The position numbers were made by a program, and so were the translations under genes. Below are positions 17,779 to 28,645 of a stretch of 64,000 nt of DNA, in pieces; positions within the stretch are counted from its first letter, which is position 1, and every line of letters starts with the position of its first letter. The DNA lies in assembly GCF_011752525.1 (NCBI RefSeq), contig NZ_VWXI01000004.1, positions 186,001-250,000 of the forward strand, written 5' to 3'. Origin of the DNA: Pantoea sp. Cy-639. Lineage in GTDB: Bacteria > Pseudomonadota > Gammaproteobacteria > Pseudomonadales > Pseudomonadaceae. Below the pieces are notes generated by a model, which did no database searches, had not been told where the DNA came from, and saw nothing but the letters and a program-made list of their open reading frames with translations.

Positions 17779-18426
17779 ATGGAGCCAGCGTTCTGGCACA
17801 AGCGGTGGGCGGACAACCAGATCGGCTTCCACCAACCCCAGGTGAACCCGTACCTGCAGGCGCACTGGCCGACGTTGGGGCTGGCTCCGGGCGCGCGGGT
17901 GCTGGTACCGCTGTGCGGCAAGAGCCTTGACCTCGCCTGGTTGGCCGCCCAAGGGTATCGGGTGCTTGGGGTTGAGCTGTCGCGACGGGCGGTGGAAGAG
18001 TTCTTCGCCGAGCATGGCCTGGTGCCACAGATCACCCAGCAAGGCGCTTTCGAGGTGTGGCGTGCCGATGAGGTGGAACTGTGGTGCGGGGACATCTTCG
18101 AACTGCGCGCTGAGAACCTGGCCGATTGCACCGGGTTGTACGACCGGGCGGCACTGATTGCCCTGCCGCCGGACATGCGCGAACGCTACCTGGCGCTGCT
18201 TGGCAAATGGCTACCGGTTTGCAAGGGTTTGCTGGTGACGTTGGACTACGACCAGTCGTTGATCGACGGTCCGCCGTTCTCGGTGCTCGATGCCGAAGTG
18301 CAGGCAGGGTTTGCCGGATGGCGGGTCGACGAGGTCGAGGCGCGGGCGATTCTGGACGAGAGTCCGAAGTTTCTGAAGGTCGGCGTGGCCAGCCTGGTGG
18401 AGCGGGTTTACCAGCTGCGCCGCTGA
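17779..18426 (+). CDS. tpm: Thiopurine S-methyltransferase
   Basis: A 215-residue SAM-dependent methyltransferase. In pseudomonads TPMT methylates thiopurines and can volatilise selenium and tellurium oxyanions. Family signatures: the N-terminal [15 protein letters not shown], the SAM motif [16 protein letters not shown], '[15 protein letters not shown]', and '[17 protein letters not shown]'. Length matches bacterial TPMT. It shares a bidirectional terminator with htpX. Confidence 0.94.
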   Translation: MEPAFWHKRWADNQIGFHQPQVNPYLQAHWPTLGLAPGARVLVPLCGKSLDLAWLAAQGYRVLGVELSRRAVEEFFAEHGLVPQITQQGAFEVWRADEVELWCGDIFELRAENLADCTGLYDRAALIALPPDMRERYLALLGKWLPVCKGLLVTLDYDQSLIDGPPFSVLDAEVQAGFAGWRVDEVEARAILDESPKFLKVGVASLVERVYQLRR

Positions 18427-18439
18427 GCTGGCGTTTGTC

Positions 18440-18474
18440 TTGTGCAGGGGCGACACAAGGCCGCTCCTGCACAA
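18440..18474. repeat. REP-type inverted repeat
   Basis: The arms ttgtgcaggggcg and cgctcctgcacaa are complementary with one mismatch, around 'acacaaggc'. It lies just past tpm and is the same design as the hairpin at 2254. Confidence 0.65.
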
Positions 18475-18488
18475 CAGGTAGAACAAAT

Positions 18489-18518
18489 AAAAAGGGCGAC
18501 CGTAGTCGCCCTTTTTTT
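18489..18518. terminator. Bidirectional terminator between tpm and htpX
   Basis: The stem aaagggcgac/gtcgcccttt has A-run and T-run flanks on both sides and lies between convergent tpm and htpX. Confidence 0.9.
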
Positions 18519-18528
18519 CAGCCGTGGA

Positions 18529-19416
18529 TCAACCGCGGCGACGCAGCGCGTCGATGCGGTCTTCCAGCGGCGGGTGGCTCATCAGCAGGCCGGCCAGGCC
18601 GTGCTTGAGGCCGCCATTGATGCCGAACGCCTTCAGGGTGTCGGGCATGTGCACCGGCAGGCCCTGTTCCGAGCGCAGGCGCTGCAGGGCGCCGATCATC
18701 GCGCCGGTACCGGCCAGGTGGGCGCCGGCTTCGTCGGCGCGGAACTCGCGGCGACGCGAGTACCACATGACGATGATGCTGGCGAGGATGCCCAGGACCA
18801 GTTCGGCGACGATGGTCGCGACGAAGTAGGCAATGCCGTGGCCTTCTTCGTTCTTGAAGATCACCCGGTCGACGAAGTTGCCGATGATGCGGGCGAAGAA
18901 CATCACGAAGGTGTTCACCACGCCCTGCACCAGGGCCATGGTGACCATGTCGCCGTTGGCCACGTGGCCGATCTCGTGGGCCAGCACCGCGCGCACTTCG
19001 TCCGGCGAGAAGCGCTCCAGCAGGCCCTGGGACACGGCCACCAGCGCGTCGTTGCGGTTCCAGCCGGTGGCGAAGGCGTTGGCCTCGTAGGCCGGGAAGA
19101 TGCCCACTTCCGGCATCTTGATACCGGCTTCGCGGGACAGCTCCTCGACGGTCTGCAGCAGCCACTGCTCGTGGCGGGTGCGGGGTTGGCTGATGATCTG
19201 GGTGCCGGTGGTCATCTTCGCCATCCACTTGGAGATGAACAGCGAGACCAGGGAACCGGCGAAACCGAACACGGCGCAGAAGACCAGCAGCTGGGTGAGG
19301 TTCAGGTCCACCCCGTTGGCGGCCATGAACCCGTTGAAGCCGAACAGGCTCAGGGTAATGCTTGCAACCAGCACCACCGCGAGGTTGGTGGCTACAAACA
19401 ACAGAATGCGCATCAT
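18529..19416 (-). CDS. htpX: Protease HtpX
   Basis: A 295-residue M48 zinc metalloprotease of the inner membrane that degrades misfolded membrane proteins. The zinc motif HEIGH (in [12 protein letters not shown]) and a downstream glutamate ([12 protein letters not shown]) are present. Two N-terminal and two central hydrophobic segments place the active site at the cytoplasmic face. Start is MMRILLFV, chosen by family length over an earlier in-frame Met. Confidence 0.95.
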   Translation of the reverse strand: MMRILLFVATNLAVVLVASITLSLFGFNGFMAANGVDLNLTQLLVFCAVFGFAGSLVSLFISKWMAKMTTGTQIISQPRTRHEQWLLQTVEELSREAGIKMPEVGIFPAYEANAFATGWNRNDALVAVSQGLLERFSPDEVRAVLAHEIGHVANGDMVTMALVQGVVNTFVMFFARIIGNFVDRVIFKNEEGHGIAYFVATIVAELVLGILASIIVMWYSRRREFRADEAGAHLAGTGAMIGALQRLRSEQGLPVHMPDTLKAFGINGGLKHGLAGLLMSHPPLEDRIDALRRRG

Positions 19417-19592
19417 GGTTGTCACGTTCTCCTGACGGATGAAATTGGTGCGTACTGCGGGGGTATATAAGGGGGCGGTCACGCGGATTCAACCGGGCGA
19501 CTATTTCAAACTGTGTACAGCGGAGTATGGCAGAGGATGCTGCAAAGGCCGTGAGACAGAGCGTTGCAGGATGTAAGAAGAAATCTTGCCGA

Positions 19593-19655
19593 CAGGAGCG
19601 GCCTTGTGCCGCGAAAGGGCTGCTGTGCAGCCCTCCTGTGACGCAAGGCCGATCG
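19593..19655. repeat. REP-like repeat with nested palindrome
   Basis: 'caggagcggccttgtgccgcgaaagggctgctgtgcagcc' is the fullest copy of the local REP, with inner gggctgc/gcagccc arms. A second degenerate 'gacgcaaggccgatcg' half-copy follows. It lies past the 3' end of the aminotransferase gene. Confidence 0.65.
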
Positions 19656-19657
19656 TA

Positions 19658-20869
19658 TTATTGCGAGTAGGTACGCAGGAAATTGCCGATGCGCCCGATG
19701 GCTTGCTCCAGGTCATCCACTCGTGGCAGCGTCACCACGCGGAAGTGGTCCGGCCATGGCCAGTTGAACGCGGTGCCCTGGACGATCAGCAGCTTTTCCG
19801 ACAGCAGCAGGTCGAGGGCGAATTTTTCGTCGTTGAAGATCGGGCACACCTTCGGGTCGATGCGCGGGAACGCGTACAGCGCGCCCATCGGCTTGACGCA
19901 GCTGACCCCGGGGATGTCGTTGAGCAGTTCGTAGGTGCGGTTGCGCTGCTCCAGCAGACGGCCTGGCGGCAGCACCAGGTCGTTGATGCTCTGGTAACCG
20001 CCCAGGGCGGTCTGGATCGCATGCTGGGCCGGCACGTTGGCGCACAGGCGCATGTTGGCCAGCATGTCGATGCCTTCGATGTAGCTCGTCGCGTGGTGCT
20101 TGGGCCCGGAGATGATCAGCCAGCCGGAGCGGAAGCCGGCCACGCGGTACGACTTGGACAGGCCGTTGAAGGTCAGGCACAGCAGGTCCGGGGCCAGCGA
20201 GGCGGTGCTGATGTGCACGGCTTCGTCGTAGAGGATCTTGTCGTAGATCTCGTCGGAGAACACCACCAGGTTGTGCTGGCGCGCCAGTTCCAGCATGCCC
20301 AGCAGCAGCTCTTTCGAGTACACCGCGCCGGTCGGGTTGTTCGGGTTGATGATCACCAGGGCCTTGGTGTTCGGGGTGATCTTGGCCTTGATGTCCTCGA
20401 GGTCGGGGAACCAGTCGGCCTGCTCGTCGCACAGGTAGTGCACCGGCTTGCCGCCGGCCAGGCTCACTGCGGCGGTCCACAGCGGGTAGTCGGGCGCCGG
20501 GATCAGCACTTCGTCGCCATTGTTGAGCAGCGCCTGCATCGACATGACGATCAGCTCGGACACACCGTTGCCCAGGTAGATGTCCTCGATGGTGACGCCT
20601 TCGATTTCCTTCTGCTGGCAGTACTGCATCACGGCCTTGCGTGCGCTGAACAGGCCTTTGGAGTCGCTGTAGCCCTGGGCGGTCGGCAGGTTGCGGATGA
20701 CGTCCTGGAGGATCTCGTCCGGCGCTTCGAAACCAAACGGCGCCGGATTGCCGATGTTCAGCTTGAGGATGCGGTGGCCTTCCTCTTCCAGGCGTTTGGC
20801 GTGCTTGAGCACTGGGCCGCGAATGTCGTAGCAGACATTGGCGAGCTTGTTCGATTTGCTGAACTGCAT
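19658..20869 (-). CDS. alaA: Alanine/glutamate-pyruvate aminotransferase (AlaA-like)
   Basis: A 403-residue PLP fold-type I aminotransferase closest in sequence pattern to AlaA/YfbQ, which makes alanine from pyruvate and glutamate. Key blocks: LNIGNPAPFGF, 'YLGNGVSELI', NPNNPTGAVY, SDEIYDKILYD, the Schiff-base lysine in LSKSYRVAGFRSGW, and the carboxylate-binding Arg in DHFRVVTLP. Start is MQFSKSNKLAN. Its 5' end faces msrB. Confidence 0.88.
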   Translation of the reverse strand: MQFSKSNKLANVCYDIRGPVLKHAKRLEEEGHRILKLNIGNPAPFGFEAPDEILQDVIRNLPTAQGYSDSKGLFSARKAVMQYCQQKEIEGVTIEDIYLGNGVSELIVMSMQALLNNGDEVLIPAPDYPLWTAAVSLAGGKPVHYLCDEQADWFPDLEDIKAKITPNTKALVIINPNNPTGAVYSKELLLGMLELARQHNLVVFSDEIYDKILYDEAVHISTASLAPDLLCLTFNGLSKSYRVAGFRSGWLIISGPKHHATSYIEGIDMLANMRLCANVPAQHAIQTALGGYQSINDLVLPPGRLLEQRNRTYELLNDIPGVSCVKPMGALYAFPRIDPKVCPIFNDEKFALDLLLSEKLLIVQGTAFNWPWPDHFRVVTLPRVDDLEQAIGRIGNFLRTYSQ

Positions 20870-21036
20870 GATGAGATCCCGATTGAGAATGCGCGGCGCG
20901 CCGCCGTCGAAAGGTTTGAAAGGGCGGGGCGCGGGTGCCAGACTTGGCGCCTGGCACACGAAGCCAACTAATATACGTGCCACCCGCGCCAGGGAAAAGA
21001 CGGCGCGGGGTGAAATTCAGCCTGCCGAGGTCCCCT

Positions 21037-21432
21037 ATGCAAAAGATCGACAAGACACTGGACGAGTGGCGCGCGATGCTCGACCCCGCCCAGTATCAGG
21101 TGTGCCGCCTGAAGGGCACCGAGCGGCCGTTCAGCGGCAAGTACAACAGCGAGCGCCGTGAAGGTATCTACCACTGCGTCTGCTGTGACCTGGCGCTGTT
21201 CGACGCCAAGGCCAAGTTCGATTCCGGCTGTGGCTGGCCGAGCTTCTATGAGCCGATCGAGGCCGCCGCGATGATCGAGATCCGCGACACTTCCCACGGC
21301 ATGATCCGTACCGAAGTCACCTGCGCGCAATGCGATGCCCACCTGGGCCACGTGTTCCCCGACGGTCCGCCGCCGACCGGGCTGCGCTACTGCATCAACT
21401 CGGTGTGCCTGGATTTCAAACCCCGCGACTGA
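21037..21432 (+). CDS. msrB: Peptide-methionine (R)-S-oxide reductase
   Basis: A 131-residue MsrB, which repairs Met-R-sulfoxide in proteins. Two CxxC pairs (CVCC and CAQC) bind structural zinc, and the catalytic Cys sits in [12 protein letters not shown]. The GHVFPDGP block is also present. Start is MQKIDKTL after a GAGG site. It is followed 12 bp later by the glutathione peroxidase, so the two form a redox-repair unit. Confidence 0.95.
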   Translation: MQKIDKTLDEWRAMLDPAQYQVCRLKGTERPFSGKYNSERREGIYHCVCCDLALFDAKAKFDSGCGWPSFYEPIEAAAMIEIRDTSHGMIRTEVTCAQCDAHLGHVFPDGPPPTGLRYCINSVCLDFKPRD

Positions 21433-21444
21433 CGGAGCGCGACG

Positions 21445-21922
21445 ATGGCCGATGCATTGCTGGATATTCCCTGCGTCACCCTCGCTGGCGAGCACAAGGT
21501 GCTCGGCGATTTCCCCGGCAAGGCACTGCTGGTGGTCAATACCGCCAGCCAGTGCGGCTTCACCCCCCAGTACAAGGGCCTGGAGCGCCTGTGGCAGGCG
21601 TACCGCGAGCAGGGCCTGGTGGTACTGGGCTTTCCCTGCAACCAGTTCGGCAAGCAGGAGCCGGGCGATGCCAGCGAGATCGCGCAGTTCTGCGAACTCA
21701 ATTTTGGCGTGAGCTTCCCGCTGTTCGCCAAGGTCGATGTCAACGGTGGCGCCGCCCACCCGCTGTTCGTCGAGCTCAAGCGACGTGCGCCTGGCGTGCT
21801 CGGTACGCAGAAGATCAAGTGGAACTTCACCAAGTTCTTGCTCGACCCGGCCACGGGCAGGGTCAGGCGCTTCGCCCCGACCACCAAGCCCGATCAGCTC
21901 AAGGCTTCCATCGAGGCGCTGC

Positions 21923-21933
<11 letters not shown>
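21445..21933 (+). CDS. Glutathione peroxidase family protein (Cys type)
   Basis: A 162-residue peroxidase with peroxidatic Cys37 in NTASQCGFTPQY, the resolving-Cys block GFPCNQFGKQEPG, and the WNFTKFLLD tryptophan/asparagine motif. A Cys replaces the selenocysteine of animal enzymes, and bacterial forms often use thioredoxin. It is coupled to msrB. Its last 11 bp overlap the end of the convergent sagS-like kinase gene. Confidence 0.92.
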
Positions 21934-24235
<2,302 letters not shown>

Positions 24236-24417
24236 GGGTCCCAAGCCGGTTACTTGCTCCGTGCGCTGCGCAAGCATAGCCGATCAGCCCTGGCTGCTGG
24301 CGGGTCTGTCTGTTCATTTCAGTTGATCGCTGCAAACGGGGCCTATGGCCCATCGCCGGGCAAGCCCGCGATGGCGCCTCCAATGCCCTGGATAACTGAA
24401 ATCCATAGGAGCCCATC

Positions 24418-25305
24418 ATGGACGCCCGCCTTACTGCTTTTCTCGAACGCGCCGAATCGGTGCTCGCCCGCCTCGAACCCCTGCTGCCGGCCCCGCGCCC
24501 GGACATCGACTGGGCCCACACCCTTGCCGCGCGCTGGCAGCGTGATGGCCGTAGCGGCTACCTGATGCCGTTGGAGATCAGCCTCGACATTCGCCTGTCC
24601 GACCTGATCGGTGTCGATCAGCAGCGCGAGCAACTGGGCCGCAATACCCATCAGTTCATCAACGGCATGCCCGCCAACCACGCCCTGTTATGGGGTTCGC
24701 GCGGCACCGGCAAGTCGTCGCTGGTGCGCGCCCTGCTGGCCGAACACGCCGGCCAGGGCCTGCGCCTGATCGAGATCGAGCGCGACCACCTGGCCGACCT
24801 GCCACGGGTGGTCGAGCAACTGCAGAGGCTCGAGCAGCGTTTCATCCTGTTCTGCGACGACCTGTCGTTCGAGGCCGGGGAGGGCGACTACCGGGTGCTC
24901 AAGAGCGTGCTCGACGGCTCGCTGGAACAGGCGCCGGACAACGTGTTGCTGTATGCCACTTCCAACCGCCGCCACCTGGTGCCGGAGAAGCAGAGCGACA
25001 ACGAGAACTGGAAGATGGTCGATGGCGAGTTGCATCCCAACGAAGCAGTGGAGGACAAGATCGCCTTGTCCGATCGCTTCGGTCTGTGGCTGTCGTTCTA
25101 CCCGTTCTCCCAGGAGCATTTCCTCAACGTGGTCGAGCACTGGATCGGCCAGCTGGCGCGCCCGGCCGGGCTCGACTGGCAGCGTGACGAAGCGCTCGAC
25201 ATCCTCGCCGTGCGCTGGGCTACCGGCCGCGGCAATCGAAATGGCCGTTGTGCCTATCAGTTCGCCCGCTACTGGGTCGGGCTGCAATTGCTGGAGCAGA
25301 AATAA
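24418..25305 (+). CDS. DUF815-family AAA ATPase
   Basis: A 295-residue ATPase with Walker A GSRGTGKS (about residues 99-106), Walker B FILFCDDLSF, and a sensor-like YATSNRRHL. These are DUF815 features (P-loop, ATP-binding, function unknown). Its stop abuts the start of the next gene with no gap, implying translational coupling. Confidence 0.87.
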   Translation: MDARLTAFLERAESVLARLEPLLPAPRPDIDWAHTLAARWQRDGRSGYLMPLEISLDIRLSDLIGVDQQREQLGRNTHQFINGMPANHALLWGSRGTGKSSLVRALLAEHAGQGLRLIEIERDHLADLPRVVEQLQRLEQRFILFCDDLSFEAGEGDYRVLKSVLDGSLEQAPDNVLLYATSNRRHLVPEKQSDNENWKMVDGELHPNEAVEDKIALSDRFGLWLSFYPFSQEHFLNVVEHWIGQLARPAGLDWQRDEALDILAVRWATGRGNRNGRCAYQFARYWVGLQLLEQK

Positions 25306-25788
25306 ATGATCGACCTCAACGCCAGTGGTCGGGGCCTCGACGGCTACGACCTGCTGGCCGCGCAAGTGCAGGCGCTGTTCGCCGACGAGCGCGACTTCAT
25401 CGCCAATGCCGCGCAGTTCTCGGCTTTCCTGTTCAACCAGGTGGACGACTTGAACTGGGCGGGGTTCTACCTCAACCGTGACGAGGAGCTGGTACTGGGC
25501 CCGTTCCAGGGCCAGGTGGCTTGTGTGCGCATTCCCTTCGGTCGAGGTGTCTGCGGTGCTGCTGCGGCAACCCGACAGACCCAGCGAATCGAGGATGTGC
25601 ATGCGTTCCCTGGACATATCGCTTGTGACAGCGCGTCCAACAGTGAGCTGGTGATTCCACTGGTGAAGGCCGGTCGGCTGATCGGCGTGCTCGACCTCGA
25701 CAGCCCGAAGCTGGCGCGCTTCAGCGAGGCCGACCAGGCCGGGCTGGAGCGCCTGGCGGCGATCTTCCTCGAGTTGAGCGATTGCTGA
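25306..25788 (+). CDS. msrC: Free methionine-(R)-sulfoxide reductase (GAF domain)
   Basis: A 160-residue single GAF-domain enzyme that reduces free, not protein-bound, Met-R-sulfoxide. All three conserved Cys are visible in order: ACVRIPFGRGVCG and FPGHIACDSASNSELVIPL. Start ATG follows the DUF815 stop directly. It sits about 3.4 kb from msrB, so this region covers both free and protein Met-R-O repair. A terminator follows. Confidence 0.92.
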   Translation: MIDLNASGRGLDGYDLLAAQVQALFADERDFIANAAQFSAFLFNQVDDLNWAGFYLNRDEELVLGPFQGQVACVRIPFGRGVCGAAAATRQTQRIEDVHAFPGHIACDSASNSELVIPLVKAGRLIGVLDLDSPKLARFSEADQAGLERLAAIFLELSDC

Positions 25789-25791
25789 AAT

Positions 25792-25822
25792 GAAGAAGGG
25801 GCCTGCAAAGGCCCCTTTCTTC
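25792..25822. terminator. Terminator after msrC
   Basis: A near-perfect palindrome gaagaaggggcc/ggcccctttcttc around tgcaaa. It lies after msrC and could also serve the convergent gene at 25927. Confidence 0.75.
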
Positions 25823-25871
25823 ATCTGGCGCCGGGGCCGCTTCTCGCGTCTTTTCCGGCTGGAATACGCAC

Positions 25872-25912
25872 TCCTGCAGGGGCGGCCTTGTGTCGGAAGC
25901 GGCCCCGGGATC
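25872..25912. repeat. REP-like repeat
   Basis: 'cctgcaggggcggccttgtgtcggaagcgg' in the gap between convergent genes, of the same family as 16.88 and 19.60 kb. Confidence 0.55.
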
Positions 25913-25926
25913 TGTCAGGCGACTGA

Positions 25927-26694
25927 TCAGTCGTAGATCACCTTCTTCTTCCAGGTCTCGTCTTCGTCGGTCTTGAGTCCCTGGGTCAGTTCGTTCTGGT
26001 CGTCCGCCGCCGGCTCCATCTGGTCCAGTACCTGGGCATTGGCGCGGGCCAGCAGTTTCTCCAGGTAGGTGAGCTGTTCTTCGTACTGCTTGGGCTCCGG
26101 CTGCTTGCGCAGGTACTGGACGCCGCGCTCGAAGGCCAGGCGTGCCTGCCCCGGCTGACCTTGCTGCAGCGCCTGTTGCCCCAGGTTGTTGAAGAACTCG
26201 ATGTGCAGCAGTACCAGGATGTGGCGGATTTCCTTGACCCAGTACTTGCCTTCGTTGCTGGCCAGGAAACCTTCCTGGGTGGCCCGCACGATCTGGCTGT
26301 GCAGCAGCTCCAGCAGGAAACGTACATCCTTGGCCTTGGCTTCGGTATGGATGGGCGAGGGGGGATTGCTGACCGGGATCCGCTCGGCCTGGCCGATCAG
26401 GCCTTCGAGTTCGGCGATGCGTGCTTTCAGTTCGCTGCTGTGCTTGTCCAGGGCCAGTTGGCGCTGGTTGAGGTTCAGCTCCAGGCGGGTCAGCAGCAGC
26501 TTGAGCGCCGGGGTCATGAACTGGCCGGGGAAGGTTTCGGTGATCTCGCCGCAGCGGCGCAGGCGGTCGGCCAGCTCGACCTTCAGGCGTGCGCGTTCGA
26601 GCTTGCTGTTCTCGACCACGTTGTTGAGATAGCCGATCACGATCAGCAGCGCGATGCCCGCAACGATAAGCAGGGTGATCAGAAGTGGTGTCAC
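25927..26694 (-). CDS. Membrane-anchored coiled-coil protein, unknown function
   Basis: A 255-residue protein with an N-terminal hydrophobic helix (about residues 3-27) and a long charged helical region with coiled-coil character (about 30-110). It then has a TPR-like helical stretch (QGQPGQARLAFERGVQYL). The tail is acidic. No named family is recognised. Similar proteins seem conserved in pseudomonads next to the sagS region, so a structural envelope role is plausible but unproven. Confidence 0.75.
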   Translation of the reverse strand: MTPLLITLLIVAGIALLIVIGYLNNVVENSKLERARLKVELADRLRRCGEITETFPGQFMTPALKLLLTRLELNLNQRQLALDKHSSELKARIAELEGLIGQAERIPVSNPPSPIHTEAKAKDVRFLLELLHSQIVRATQEGFLASNEGKYWVKEIRHILVLLHIEFFNNLGQQALQQGQPGQARLAFERGVQYLRKQPEPKQYEEQLTYLEKLLARANAQVLDQMEPAADDQNELTQGLKTDEDETWKKKVIYD

Positions 26695-27002
26695 CGTTAA
26701 CGCCTCATGAAGAAGTTTTGCATCTGATAAAAGAGTGTAGTGAGTTCGCCCGGGAGCGAACAGTGCAGCCCGGCGGAACCAGCCCGCTCCTAGAGTCTGT
26801 CTGCAGGAGCGGTGATCCTCCGGGGTGCGCGTGGCAACCTTGCTTCTATGTCGGCCGTGCTGCGCATATCTACAGTTGATGGCACATGGCTATGAGCTTG
26901 CCGAGGCTATGTCAGAAAATCAACGCCAATCCCCGGACACATCCTGCACCACCCCCAGTGACGACGGGAAGTCATTGATTTAAATAAATTTCTACAAAGG
27001 GG
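26695..27002. other. Intergenic stretch upstream of the tRNA operon
   Basis: No convincing gene is seen. A short inverted repeat (ccgctcct at 26784 / aggagcgg at 26805) is a degenerate REP pair. The stretch from about 26960 to 27000 is AT-rich and could act as an UP element for the tRNA promoter. Confidence 0.5.
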
Positions 27003-27031
27003 TTGACGACCTCGCGAGGCATCCATAGAAT
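27003..27031 (+). promoter_or_regulatory. Sigma70 promoter of the tRNA operon
   Basis: TTGACG, exactly 17 bp, then TAGAAT, followed by a GC-rich discriminator (gcgcgcc) typical of stringently controlled stable-RNA promoters. AT-rich sequence lies just upstream. The first tRNA starts 86 bp after the -10. Confidence 0.85.
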
Positions 27032-27116
27032 GCGCGCCACTTGCAGCGTAAAGCACACAGCGAAACGCGGCAGGGAGTGAAAGCGAGCATTGTTCAATAG
27101 GCGATGCTAGCAGCGT

Positions 27117-27192
27117 GTCCCCTTCGTCTAGTGGCCTAGGACACCGCCCTTTCACGGCGGTAACAGGGGTTCGAGTCCCCTAGGGGACGCCA
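27117..27192 (+). tRNA. tRNA-Glu (TTC)
   Basis: A 76-nt cloverleaf with encoded CCA. The acceptor stem GTCCCCT pairs with AGGGGAC, the anticodon loop is ctttcac (TTC), and the T-loop is ggttcgagtcc. First gene of the five-tRNA array. Confidence 0.97.
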
Positions 27193-27196
27193 CATT

Positions 27197-27272
<76 letters not shown>

Positions 27273-27366
27273 GTTTCTCCGGCACTGCTTTTCGGCAGGG
27301 CGGGAAAAGAAAATCCAGGCTGAATTGTGAGGTTCATGATCTGGTGCGCTGAAAAGCGTTGGGTTT

Positions 27367-27442
27367 GTCCCCTTCGTCTAGTGGCCTAGGACACCGCCCT
27401 TTCACGGCGGTAACAGGGGTTCGAGTCCCCTAGGGGACGCCA
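27367..27442 (+). tRNA. tRNA-Glu (TTC), second copy
   Basis: Identical in sequence to the copy at 27117. It lies exactly 250 bp downstream of it, as the second half of a duplicated Glu-Gly unit. Confidence 0.97.
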
Positions 27443-27446
27443 TATT

Positions 27447-27522
<76 letters not shown>

Positions 27523-27603
27523 GTTTCAAGGCATCGTTCATAGCGGTGCAGGTGATGAAGGTCTTCAAGGCACTTCATGACAAATGCGGTAAAGCTTCAC
27601 CCT

Positions 27604-27679
<76 letters not shown>

Positions 27680-27685
27680 AATCGA

Positions 27686-27719
27686 AAACGCCACTTCGTT
27701 AGAAGTGGCGTTTTTTTTT
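27686..27719 (+). terminator. Terminator of the tRNA operon
   Basis: aaaacgccacttc/gaagtggcgttttttttt, a strong hairpin with a nine-T tail right after the last tRNA-Gly. It abuts the RHS tail on the other strand. Confidence 0.93.
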
Positions 27720-27722
27720 GCG

Positions 27723-28645
27723 TTATTCGCCAGCGCTGCCTCTGCGAATGTCATTGGGGGAATTCGCCCCGTCGTTAATATTGCTCGAAACCGATGTTCT
27801 GGGTGTCCGGTCTTGAATAGCGGGGTTTGTTACATTGGGTGGCGTAGGAGAAGTATTCGCTTTGGGCCCTTTGACGCTCAATGCTATATCGATGATCGAG
27901 AGCGGGGTCCCGACATAGTTCGCATACTTCGTAACCTCCATCGCCGCTTCATTTGTATAGCCCGAGGTTTGGTAAACCAATGACCCGACAAACGAGACCG
28001 TTTGCAGGGCCGCGTTGGCGACGGCCATAGCCGCCATGGGCGCGGTAACTCCTGCCGTGAAGATGGCTGAAACGACCATGATGGCTGCTACCGCGTAGGA
28101 CAACACCAGGTTGATGGACTCCATCATGATGCCAACCCAATCGAGGCTAGGTCGGTTGGCTATGAGCCACAGTTGCTCGGGTGTAAGCTCCACGCCCCTT
28201 TCTCCTCGCTGAGCGAGGCCTCGTTCCCCTTTTTCCGCGATGCCGCGGGAAGCCCGCCCCGTCGGATCGGTGAAGGTGATGGGGTTGCCTTGGCAATAGG
28301 CATAGCGATTGATGTCACCTTCGTCGAATGGGCTTAGGGTATCCGGGGCCTGGAAGCGCATCAGTGCGGGGTTGTAGGCGCGGTGGCCACGGCCTAGCAG
28401 ATACCAGCCGCTTTTGGGGTCAAGGTACTCGCCGTTGAAGCCCAGCAGGCTGGCCAAGGCGCCGAAACGCTGGCCGTAGGCGCTGTATCCGGCAGTGGGC
28501 TCCGGGCTGTCGGCGATCACGCTGCCACTGGCGGTGCAACTGAACATTCTAGTTGTGGCGGGGTCGCCTGCTTGCTGCTGGCCCAGTGGCAGATCCCCGG
28601 CATGCAGCAGGTGTGTCAGTATCGCCGTCCAGGAATCCGCAGGGG
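27723..28645 (-). pseudogene. RHS-family C-terminal tail, cut off from its core
   Basis: Reading leftwards, this frame gives the end of an RHS core: HAGDLPLGQQQAGDPATT, GYSAYGQRFG, LLGFNGEYLDPKSGWYLLGRGHRAYNP, MRFQAPDTLSPF and NRYAYCQGNPITFTDPTG. A variable tip of about 150 residues follows, with a hydrophobic stretch (ESINLVLSYAVAAIMVVSAIF), as in tip toxins that act on membranes. The frame stays open to 28733, but beyond about 28610-28645 it is only the antisense of the RHS core on the other strand. No start or N-terminus exists here, so it is a fragment. No immunity-like gene lies beyond its 3' end; the tRNA terminator is there. Confidence 0.82.

Noticed and set aside
26880..27000. A possible remnant of an insertion sequence before the tRNA operon
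   Set aside because: The short frame has no recognisable transposase motif and no terminal repeats could be found.
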